Shown here one piece after another: positions 34,042-44,300 of a stretch of DNA of 64,000 nt. This DNA is from Symbiodinium microadriaticum (taxonomy: Eukaryota > Sar > Dinophyceae > Suessiales > Symbiodiniaceae). The translations under genes were made by a program, and so were the position numbers. The notes under the pieces are model-generated. The model was given only the letters and a program-made list of their open reading frames with translations, ran no database searches and had not been told where the DNA came from. The stretch is from contig LSRX01000261.1 in the NCBI GenBank assembly GCA_001939145.1, positions 348,159 through 412,158 on the forward strand. The letters are read 5' to 3'. The stretch's first letter is position 1; each line of letters opens with the position of its first letter.

Positions 34042-35800
34042 GCAGCGGCAGCGGCAGGGGCAGCGGCAGCAGCAGTAGTAGCCGTAGCCGTAGCCGTAGC
34101 AGTAGCAGTCGCGGTAGCAGTAGGCGTAGGAGTAGAAGTAGGGGTAGGCGTGGGGGTAGGACTATGGTACAGTATGCAACATTGCGTTGTATTGCAATGC
34201 TGTTTGTTCTTCAAACTGAGGCCTTGCATGTGCAGAGTGGTGGGCTCGACATGTCTCCTCGTACTGGCTGCGACTGCGACTGCCCTTGATGCAAAGCATG
34301 AGCCGGAGCAGCTTGGCTTTGTCAAAGGTCTGCCAGCAGTTGGCAGGGCTAAGATCAGAGCCTTTGGCTTTGATTCCAGGCTCCATGTCCAATGTAACCC
34401 TGTTCCAAACTCAGGCACCAGCAGAAGGATGTAACGCGGCATCAAAGCTTCCGGTCTGCATGTAATACCTAGCAAGTTCGGTCACACAGCATGGCATCCT
34501 TCATGTTCGGTTCTCTTGCAAAGAGCTTACAATTGAGGGATGATCTTCTATCTGGTGCATGGCAAACATCGCAACTAGCACAAGCAACTCTGCCGAGCTG
34601 CCCCCCCTTTAGGGTGCATATTGCAAGCAGCTCGAGCAGCTGTGCAGTCCTGCGCTCCAGGTTTCGTTGTGGATGGCTCTGCTGAAATACGCCCCGCTCA
34701 TCCAGCACCCTCCCCGCTGCTTTACAGCAACGCCGGGCAGCTGTTGTCGAGAGTTCAAGTGTTCATACCCCGGGCAAGTTGAGGCAGCTATCGCACTTGC
34801 TGCCTGTGGAGGATCGAGTGGGCGCACTGCTTCTACGAATAGTATGAAAGAAGGGAGGACTTGAAGCTTCTTCCGCAGGAGCTGGCATCCTCCGATGCGG
34901 AGTAGGGAACCTAGCATGCTTGCAGGGACTTCACGGCGCAACAGGGCATAAGTGTGCAAGGGCGTATACGTTCACATACGTTCCGCCGTTCCGGAGTCTC
35001 CGGCATAAGGTTCTCTTGCGTTTAGTAGCTTCACTGGGACAGGCTTCGGGAAACGCAAGGTGAGACTACCGATGAGAATCATGAAGGGCAGCGTTGCACG
35101 GAAAACAGAGAGCCTTGTTTGAGGCACGGCCACAAACCGCCTCAGCGATTCCCAGGTCAGCAATGTCCTGCAAACACGCCGCGGGCAGAAATCAACATAA
35201 GAACCCTGCACAGAATACATATCAGTTGCTACTCCAACTTCAAAGGTTCACGGAGTGCGCCAGTACCAAGTTGACCTAGCACAGCTGTTGTTGTCGAGCC
35301 TCGCGTGCATTCGATGCGGTTCAAATCTGGACCTTCGGCCTGACACCTCCAAACCTGGCTGGCAGCAAGGGGCGGTTCTTGACCCTTTAGCCCCGTAGAG
35401 CTTTTGCCTCGAGGCTCGCACGGGTACAACTACTGCGGTCTGAACCGTCAGCGCCTGCTAGCCTATCCGAAGGCGGGCGGAGGAGCATGGGTTGCGGTGA
35501 TGACGTATGCAAGCTGTGCGGACTATGGCTCAATGAATCTCAATGATGAGAGCGAAGTTGTACAGGTATACAAATGCTTGCCCAACCATCGACATGACGT
35601 TGTGTTGTGCCAGACGGGGATAGACAGACAGACAGGAAGGCAGGCATTCACTTCCTTCTGGAATCACGATGGGGGTACTTGCGATCACGGTAGTCATCAT
35701 TGCTTGTTACAGCTCTAATTCTACTTTCGCAGTTGTTACTCCAAACAAAGAGCGAACCTGAGACCCGACCCCCCGGTTTTCTAGACCTAGTCTGGTCATT
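31834..35800. other. Spacer, low gene content
   Basis: No family recognised. It contains a degenerate trinucleotide tract at 34003-34165 (GCAGCA then GTAGCC/GTAGGG words) and several 60-110 codon open frames. One of these, 35404-35715 on +, reads HGYNYCGLNRQRLL and MTYASCADYGSMNL but cannot be assigned. An RNA gene was not seen. Confidence 0.45.
34003..34165. repeat. Degenerate trinucleotide tract (GCA/GTA words)
   Basis: Starts as nearly pure GCA and changes gradually to GTAGCC, GTAGCG and GTAGGG words. It is the reverse-complement orientation of the CTA/CTG tracts at 6245, 6755 and 15980. Confidence 0.85.
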
Positions 35801-36808
35801 GTGACACTGCCTGGTTTGTTCTTCCACTTCTACAGGCACCGTGGCTGCTGTCTTGCGAGGTATGCTCGCACCATACGTCTTTGTTACCTCCATCTGGCAC
35901 CCTCTTGTATACGCTTGGCACTGGCAACCTCTGCCCTGGAGCGAGTGTTGGCAGATAACCATCATTCACTAGATTCACTAGATCCTAGATTGCGAGTTTG
36001 CCTCGGTCGGCAGAGAGGTGCCGGTGGGAAGGCCGCTGCTGGCCTCAAGCCCACTCCGAGGCCGAAAGGGGGATCTGAGGGGATGTGCAAGCCTTCGGCT
36101 GTCGAACTGTATCCACCAGCCCCAGCTGCGGTGTCTGAGCACTCATACCACCAAGAGAGTCAGAGGCGCACTTGTACCTTTGAAATGCTGGAGGCATGGA
36201 GTGTGAAAAGAATCATCAACACGAGCAGAAACTTCAACCCCCAGCAAGCAACAACAAGAGCCAAACGAAACCTGTCGCCCATCTTGGGCAAGAGTTGCCT
36301 CTCACTTTCTGGAAGGCTGGCCACCTGCGCAGGGGCCAAGCTGGAGCGCGCCTCAGGATTTCATGAGTCGTGGGTTGGTGCCTACCACAGACACCAAGAG
36401 ATTCTATCAACAGGAGTACAGAATTCGAGTGTGGGCACTTCACAGACACCCAACGCCACTTCTGATCTCACCACCTGCACGGTGCCCCAACCCCGCCCTT
36501 TGATGCTCAGAGAGGCTTGCACGGCGGCGGCCGAAGTGGATCCATGCAAAGGGACGGACTGCCTGGGGTTGCTTGGACGTGAAGTTGAAGCTCCGCTAAG
36601 AATCCTTGAGGAGCTTCGATCGCTCAGGGGCCGGACAGTGTTTGATGTTTCCTGCTCCAGAACCGAGGCATCATGCATGTATGGGCTCTGGCTACAGGAC
36701 TGGGGGCTCGGGAAATGCGATGGTTGCAGCCAGAAGATTCCAAAGGGCAAAGGGTTTCAGATCTGGGTCGGCATGCGAGTAGCCATCGAGGCCTGCCTTC
36801 CGGACTAA
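35801..36808 (+). CDS. 335-codon open reading frame, function unknown
   Basis: This is one of the longest single uninterrupted frames in the window outside the named genes, closing with TAA at 36806-36808. The first ATG codon, or an alternative start, is near the 5' end and was not verified by context. No catalytic motif, repeat or convincing membrane segment was recognised. The reading contains a Cys-rich piece near the end (LGKCDGCSQKIPKGKGFQIW) that loosely recalls short zinc-knuckle sequences. It is intronless, unlike all the recognised genes, which suits either a retrocopy or chance. For a window of this size one such frame by chance is unlikely but possible. Confidence 0.3.
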   Translation: MTLPGLFFHFYRHRGCCLARYARTIRLCYLHLAPSCIRLALATSALERVLADNHHSLDSLDPRLRVCLGRQRGAGGKAAAGLKPTPRPKGGSEGMCKPSAVELYPPAPAAVSEHSYHQESQRRTCTFEMLEAWSVKRIINTSRNFNPQQATTRAKRNLSPILGKSCLSLSGRLATCAGAKLERASGFHESWVGAYHRHQEILSTGVQNSSVGTSQTPNATSDLTTCTVPQPRPLMLREACTAAAEVDPCKGTDCLGLLGREVEAPLRILEELRSLRGRTVFDVSCSRTEASCMYGLWLQDWGLGKCDGCSQKIPKGKGFQIWVGMRVAIEACLPD

Positions 36809-38635
36809 AGCGTAATGTCGTGTGTCGAAGGCATTTTTTGTGAGGGTCGGATTTGTCGAAAGGGCAGTCACGGATCTGCGAATGTATGCGATGACCGCAA
36901 TGCTTTAAAGGATATCTAGCATTTGCAGAGACTGAGCAGCATACGATACCAGCCAATGAAACAACTATGTGCATGCGTACATACATGCATACGTACAAAC
37001 GTACATAGAGACATGCAGGCGAAATACATAGACATAGATCTAGATATATTGATACACACAGACACATGGACGGTGTGATGTGTAAAAGATGATGTGGATT
37101 ATGCAGACTTATACCGCATTTCTCAAAGGATGTTCCATGATGTCCATATGTTGTATATGCGTACTGAAAATCAACCGTAACTTTTGGGGTGTTCTAGGAC
37201 ATGACAGACTGCAGTACCTTGTTCTAAGCTGGCGTAAACCTGAAGACGTCTATGTGAAATGCAGCTCATATCACACTATTGATCATTGGCAGCACTACGT
37301 AAGAGTATCCCTCTCTCTCTCTCTCTTTTTGTCTCTCTCTCTCTCTCTCTCTTTCAATGCCTTTCTCACTACTTGCATGCTACCCCTTGTGTATGTTTTT
37401 TTTTTTTTTTCCGAAGCCTGCCTGGAAGGAACTGTGCCATCAGAAAGTCCGGACCCTCAGGCGCGGGCGCGGATGCCTTCAGAGATGATCGGGAAGCTCT
37501 TGGGTCTTTTGATTGTGGGATTAGACTAGACTAAACTGTCCTGTGCTATACTATACTATCCTATACTATACTGTATAATACTATACTATACTGTACTATA
37601 TGATACTACACTTGTGGCTTGGTGCTTCCTTTGCTTAAAGCCACCGGACCGGTTGTTCTTGCCAGGCCCTGTTTGTGCCACCGAAGACGAGGGCTGCGTT
37701 CCAGCATGTCGGGATCTTAGAACCATTCATGCACGAGTCGACTTTGCCGCAGGTGATCTCATGCCACATCACAGTGCCCAGCGAGTGTTGCGGGATTCTC
37801 TGGGGATCTGTCGAGGTGAAGGGGCTCGTGCAGGCAGCGCGGCTGACTGCAGGAACCTGCCGCGGGGGACCCAGTGTCGCGGAACCTACGTCGTCATCGA
37901 CAACGTGGCCACCCAGTGTTTTGCAACGTCGGGGGCTCAGAAGCCAGACTGGCACAGCAGTTTGGAATGTAATCGGCACAAGCACAGGTCATAGTCTTGG
38001 TAGCTGCAAGGAGACTAACAGCGACAAACATGTCAGTCGTGCCAGCAGGAGCAGCGCTGGTTCTGCCAGTCTTTGGGAATCATGAATATGGCCCGCAACA
38101 ATGGAATTTTCTCGACACACTGCCAAAGGCTCGGGGAGGACGACGTGGAGGTCGAGTGTGAAAACGGTTCGCCTTGTGGCGACGCAGAGCGCGAGACCCT
38201 TTGCTGACATTTCGGTTTGGGGATGCTTAGGGTTTGGAGCTCGACCACTGCCTCACCTGCCAAGACCGAAACATTGCATGGCCAAGCTGTGAGGGCAGAC
38301 TCTTTTGACAAACGGCGGCTATCAAGGCAACCCTAGCATAAACAATCATAGACACAGTAATCTAGCAAGACGTTGCGCACCATGTGGATCCACCCAAGCG
38401 CCGGGATTCACACCGAGCTCCGCAGCTGTTCGGAGTGGTTCGAAGCCTACCACGTCCTAACTTCCCTCCCCACCTCTCTGAAACCTTGAGCCTCGAATGG
38501 GCTCGAAGCCAGGAGAAGAAGCCCCGAGACCTCGCTCTAACCGCGCCTTCGGCCCAGGAACCCGTATCAGGGAGCGAGGCAGGCTTTGCCATGCTCTCTT
38601 TCAACTTCACGCCCCGCTGCTTCCCGAGAGTCGTC

Positions 38636-38795
38636 GTCGTAGCAGTAGCAGTAGCTGTAGTAGGAGGAGGAGGAGGAAGAGGAGTAGCAGGAGGAGGAGG
38701 AGGAGCAGCAGCAGCGCACAGCAGCAGGAGCAGCAGGAGTAGCAGTGGCAGTGGCAGTGGCACTAGCAGCAGTAGCAGTAGTAGCACGCCAGTGA
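38636..38795. repeat. Degenerate trinucleotide tract (GTA/GCA/GGA words)
   Basis: Period-3 tract of GTAGCAGTAG then GGAGGA then GCAGTGGCA words. Confidence 0.85.
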
Positions 38796-40110
38796 TGTCA
38801 TGTGGAGTCTTGTGGGGCCCGTGATTTGTCGCAGCGATTCGAGCCGTTTTTTCGGGTCCCAACATCTGGAATCTATCTCTCGCGCTCTTTCTCTCTCCCT
38901 CTCTCTTCGGAACTCATCAACACTTGCGCCTGCCAGGTAGCTCACAGTGATTTGGCTTAGCTGCCTGGGCCTTTAGTTACATCGGTTTGTTGACGTTGAT
39001 TCGGAATATCGTATTTGGTTTCTGTCTTCATCGCTCCCGACGTCCCAGAGGCCGAATAAGCTAGGGCCGGCGAGGGCCAATGAAGGCCGTGTCCGCCTGC
39101 GTCGGCCGAATGCTTGTGCTCCTTATGGTGTCCACGACACGTGAACAGAAGCTTCGCCGTACGACGCTTGTCCGAAGAATTGTGACACCATGGTCAGAAA
39201 TTAATTCTGGAGTGTGCACCTCTGACAGCGTCTGTTGCTCCTCATGTTAAATTGGGTTGCCAGCAACGATGTTCCGCACTAGAGCAGCCTGTTCCGCTGT
39301 GTTTTTGCACTCGCTCCATCCTCTCGTGTTGGCTCAAGGAGTATGCAAGAAGCTGTAATTCTTCAAACAGAGTATGCATGCTTTCCGTGTCGCGAAGTGG
39401 TGTTGGAGTGAGCGAGGCGAGCACATGATAAAGATGGGATGCAAGTGCCTTCTAGCTTCTGTTATGACAACAACAAGCTGAACGTCCAAGTTTGCTTTCT
39501 TTCGTGGAGCCCGAACGCAGGGCGATGGAGACATGCCGCTTAGAGCAACAGACTTCGGCAGGATCAGCAGATCATTTTCCTGCACACCCTAAATCCTCAT
39601 TCTTAGTCCCCAAGCTCTGCGCTCGGTGGTAGGCCGATGATGTGACAAACAGGCTCGAAGGCCTCTGTTGAAGCCCACCCGAAAGAAACGGCTCCCACAC
39701 CCCTAAGATGCAATAGCAGACGTAAGCGAACCGTTCAACAAAAACACCCTAAATCACCATGAATCACCCTACACACCAAACCAAACCTTACTCTAAAGCC
39801 CCTGAACCCTAAACTCTTTCCCAGGCTGCTCCGCATTTCTCACGAGGCTGCCCAGAGGCCGCTCCTGGATCCGAGGCAAAGCGTTAGTTGTTGCTGGATT
39901 CTCATATCCTGCCCGCTATGGCAAGCGTAGGTCCTAGGCTAAGGGGCCTGTTTCAGCAAGCCAGATGCAGGGCCGGTAAAGCGCGGTCTGCCCCGGACTA
40001 CAAAGATGGTGGTAACTTCGGTAGCGGCCCTGCTCTAATCGCCCCAAATCCCCGAACCCTGAAATCCCTTCCGCATCCCGTCGGCCGTATACCCCTCAAC
40101 CAAAAAGGCG

Positions 40111-40272
40111 CCTGAACCCTAAACCCCTAAACCTTAAACCCTGAACCCTAAACCCCTAACCCTAAACCCCAAACCCCGAAACCCCTGAACCCCTAAGCCC
40201 TAAATCCCTAACCCCTATTCCCCTAAACCCCTAAACCCAAAACCCTAAACCCCTAAACCCTGAACCCCTAAA
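40111..40272 (+). repeat. Telomere-like array (CCCTAAA orientation), degenerate
   Basis: Mixture of 7-bp (CCCTAAA) and 8-bp (CCCCTAAA) units with point variants (CTTAAACC, CTGAACC). It is followed about 109 bp later by an array in the opposite orientation. Confidence 0.9.
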
Positions 40273-40380
40273 GGTCGGGTATTTTGAGCTTCGGAGGCGA
40301 TCGTCCCGTGCGCACCGCCTCTGACGGCCCGGTGGACCCAAAGGCGGCCTTGAGGCTTCTGAAGGAAGGCCCGCTTTGGG

Positions 40381-40490
40381 GTTCAGGGTTTAGGGTTTAG
40401 AGGTTTAGGGTTTAGGGTTTAGGGAGGGTTCAGGGCTTTTGGGGTTTATAAGGTCTTTTTGGGCTTTAGGGGTTTAGGAGTTCAGGGTTT
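40381..40490 (-). repeat. Telomere-like array (TTTAGGG orientation), degenerate
   Basis: Units of TTTAGGG with GTTCAGGG variants, decaying toward 40490. It is the inverted partner of 40111-40272. Confidence 0.9.
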
Positions 40491-40875
40491 GGTGTTGAGG
40501 AGTTGGGGAATCGGTTTGGGCCGCCCGGGTTTAGGGGCGAAGGACGAGTGGGATTGTCTGGAAAGTGCAGTGATCATCATCACCATCACCTTCGTAAGTG
40601 CAATTTCGAGCAGGAGAAGAAGCATGAGTAATCTCAATAGAGGCGATGCGAGGATAGCAGTTGTACGGACAGTAAAAGTGATTGACAAGCTGGGAGGAAG
40701 CTGGTTCTGAGTCGTACTGGCCCATTGCCCCCCAAGCGCAACCGCAGACTGCAGCAGCAGTCATTGCTGGTCCTGGATTGGCGTTATCTGATCATATTGT
40801 TAATGAAAGTCACTGAAAGTCTTGATACCAGCAGCAGCTCAAGTAACTCGAGAGTTTCAAGCATTGTGCGAACAA

Positions 40876-41109
40876 CGCGGATGGTGATGATGATGAGGGT
40901 GCCGGTGCCGGTGATGGTGATAGAGATGGCTACGATGATGATGGTAGTGATGGTGGAAGCGACGGTGCAAATGATAAAATGTGGTGCCATGATGATGATG
41001 ATGGTGATGTTTCATGATGGTGATTTCGACGAAGATGACGAAGATTATGGTGATGATGATGGTGATGATGATGATGATGATGATAATGAGGATGATGATG
41101 ATGATAATG

Positions 41110-41141
<32 letters not shown>

Positions 41142-41200
41142 AGTGATGATTATGATGACGATAAGGATGATGGTGATGACGTTGTTGTTTGTATTAATTC
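40876..41200. repeat. GAT/GATG-rich low-complexity tract
   Basis: Mostly GATGATGATG with GAT>GGT, AAT and GAC changes. It leaves a 204-codon Met/Asp-rich frame on + and His/Ile-rich frames on minus open; these are composition artefacts. Confidence 0.85.
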
Positions 41201-41338
41201 TGATTTTGATGTAGATTCGCATGATGATCTCGACTACAACGTACTTTTTCAGGCCGAGGCAGCACTAGTACTCTGGACCTTCTTGCTTCTGCTCCATGCG
41301 CCCTATCATTCTTGGGGTCAGGTGTATTGGATGTCGTG

Positions 41339-44300
41339 ATGTCCCGTTTTTTGATTGCTTTACGGCATCCAGGCTCCAAGCATGGGGCCGACCACGAAGC
41401 CCCAGAAGCAAACCCTCTCAAACACTTACGCCAGGCAACGAACGCTTCCTCTCGGGCCGCGCCTTTGGCTCCTGCACGGATGAGTCTCAGCTCCGGCAGT
41501 TGGTGGAGAAAGGCCATGCGCGCCAAGCTCCCCGAAGCTTTTGCCTCCCGGACCCTTGAAGCCCGAGAAGTGCTTGGCTTGTGGAACTCGTAGGTGATGT
41601 TGAGTGAAAGGGGGGGCATCTCCGGGTCGGGAGGAGGAGCTTAAGCCTGAAGCACCGAGGTGACCGAGGTCTTAAGCTCGGAGCGAGTGGCGAAAGCATC
41701 CATAACAAGCAGAATCATGCATTACAACGGAGCCAACACAGAACAGAAGAGGGATAGAACTCAGATCTTTCAGAAACACACCGGAGAATCTCGTGTCACT
41801 TCTCTTCCCTACATACGCAGGCCAGGCACCCCACACAGCGATCATTGGCTGTGCCGACTCCAGAGTGCCCCTGGAGAAACCTGGGAAAGAAGGGGATTTT
41901 CAAGGGTTTAGGGTCTAGGGTTTATAGGGCTTATATGGGTTTAGGGTCTAGGGTTTATAGGGCTTATATGGGTTTAGGGTTTATAGGGCTTAAGGTTTAG
42001 GGTTAAGAGTTGAGGGCTTGGGGTCCTAGGGGGGTTCGCGTTTTGCAGTTCCGGGGGTTGGGGCTTCTGGTATAGGCATTGGGGGGGGGTGTATGTGAGT
42101 TCTTAGGTTCTGCTTGATGGATCCTTAAGTGGAAGCTTTTGGTACACGGGAGTTTTTGCGGTGGGTCCTTAGACGAAGAGCAGAATCTGAGGACAATTTT
42201 CGACAGCATGCCTGGGGACATCTTTGCCCTGCGGAATGCAGGGAACACCTGTACCCATGCAGAGGGCAGCATGGTGGGGAGCTTGGAGTTCTGCACAGGT
42301 GGCCTGGGCACTCGCATGGTTTTAGTTCTGGGTCACACGACCTGTGCTTCGATTTATGGGGCGACCAGCACCTATTTCAACAACAGTCGCGGGAATCCGA
42401 GCCCGACCCGTTCAGCACTGGATGGTCTGCTCTATGACCTGAGTGTTGTGGCTGAACAAGCGGCCTATGACATGGGTCCTCATGCGGCCCAGGAAGATGT
42501 TGCGGCGCATGCCGTTAGGATAAACGTCTTCCACACCATCGACTTCCTGTTGAAGTTCAGCAAGTCGATTAGGGAACGGGTCTCCTGCGGCCAATTGGAG
42601 ATACAAGGAGCCCTTTATCATATGGACACTGGCGTAGTCGAATTCATGGGCCGCTCGCCGCGGCAATCTTCCTTGCTGACCTGCAAGGTGGCCATGCCGC
42701 CATCCGTCGAAGCGCTTTCGAGTGCGGCGAGCCCACGAGGTCGTGTGCGAACAGGTGTAGATAACCGGGTGCCGGCACTGGAGGCGCTGAACCTTCTGAA
42801 AGAAGGGAACGAACGCTTCGCGGTGGGTGCTCCCATCTCCAAGATGAGCACTTCTTCCATGGTGAATGCTCTCGCCAGCGCCGGCCAGGCACCCTTTGCT
42901 GCCATCCTTGGAAGTGCTGATTCTCGTGCTCCCATTGACTCCCTCTTCGATGCGATGCCAGGCGATTTGTTCGTCTTGCGAAACGCAGGAAACACCTGCA
43001 CCCATGCGGAGGGCAGCATGGTGGGGAGCCTAGAGTTCTGCGTCTCCAAACTTGGGACGCGGCTGATCCTGGTGCTGGGACATACAGACGACCTGGCCGT
43101 CAGAGGTGCTCTCGCCACACACCTGTACGGCAGCACTTCGAAATCCATTGGCTCTGCTTTGGAAGGCCTCCTAATGGACTTGACTTCTGTAGCAGAGGAG
43201 GCCTGCAAGGACTTGGGCCCTTTTGCCGACCTGGATCAGCTTGCGGCGCATGCAGTCCGGGTGAACGTCTTCCACTCTATGAACTTTCTGCTGAAGTTCA
43301 GTGCTCTCGGCTGCAGACCCCAGCAGCCCTGACTTTCCCTCCACTCTTCGGCTTGCGTTTGACGTTTGTTGCCAGGTGAGACGCTGAGAGGCTTCGTGCG
43401 CAGTGGGGAGCTAATGATCCAGGGTGGCATCTACCATCTCTCCACGGGACGGGTGGAGTTTCTTGGCCGCTCGCCAGAGCAGGAAGAGCTTCTGTCCTCG
43501 AGCATCCAGCTACCACCCTCCATGTCGGCATTGCCCATCCGAACCACAGGAGCTAAGAGTACGTGGGGATGGTGAGAAGAAGAGCCGCAGAACCGACGAA
43601 AGATGTGTTCGCCTTGTCAGTTGATGCCCCTGTGACTTGGAGCAGGAGACGATGCTATCCTGCCGGAGCAGTCCCTTCAGCTACTGAAGGCGCTCGAACA
43701 GGGCGGGGTCCAGCTGTGAAAGAGTCGTTGCAGTAGCAGTAGGCGTAGCTGCAGCAGTAGTAGTCGTTGTAGTAGTCGCCTCATAGTGCCGGGAGCAGTA
43801 TGTAGGTAGCACTAGAGAGGCCCGCAGTGGTAGGTAGTAGTAGCTGGCAGCATTAAGTGTAGGTGGTGGCGGTGGTGGTGTTGGTGGGTGGTGGGTCTGA
43901 AATACCGTGGACTGTAATCGAGGCATCACGGCTGCCGTGGTGGTGCTGGTAGAGGATACAGTTGTAGGCGTCACTCCTGTTGGTACTGCCGCTGCCCTGC
44001 TGCCGCAGTTGCTGCTGCCACTGCTGCTAGTGCTGCTGCTGGTGATGGCGGCTGCTCGTGCCGTTACTTCGCTGTCGTTCTGTTCTTCTGTTATGTCCTG
44101 TTGTTCTTATTGCGGCGGCTGCTGCCCACAACTTATCTGGGTGTTCGCCAGTTCGCTTGCTACACTTTCATACACTTTCGCTTTCTTCTTTTTATTGCTA
44201 GTCGCCCCACTTCCAAAAGCACCGGGGAGGCGGGCAATGAGCGTTTCGCAGTTGGCATGCCGCTGGCTGGGGGCATCACTGCCGAGATGAGGACTGACCC

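Larger units (their letters stand above)
36809..41338. other. Spacer before the carbonic anhydrase gene
   Basis: Holds a CT run at 37309-37356, a 14-base T run near 37398, CTATA words at 37545-37610, a degenerate GTAGCA tract at 38636-38795, an inverted pair of telomere-like arrays at 40111-40272 and 40381-40490, and a GAT-rich tract at 40876-41200. Exon-like readings at 37748-37815 (VISCHITVPSECCGILW) and 38034-38160 (VLPVFGNHEYGPQQWNF) could not be assigned to a family with confidence. Confidence 0.45.

Noticed and set aside
38034..38160. Metallophosphoesterase exon (VFGNHEYG)
   Set aside because: GNHE alone is weak; no accompanying DxH or GD motif nearby, and another frame across the same bases is equally open.
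39327..39337. Second SL-like word (TTGGCTCAAG)
   Set aside because: Only about ten contiguous bases match; expected by chance in 64 kb.
40725..41339. 204-codon Met/Asp-rich open frame and its His/Ile-rich antisense frame
   Set aside because: Produced entirely by the GAT/GATG low-complexity tract; no motif, open on both strands.
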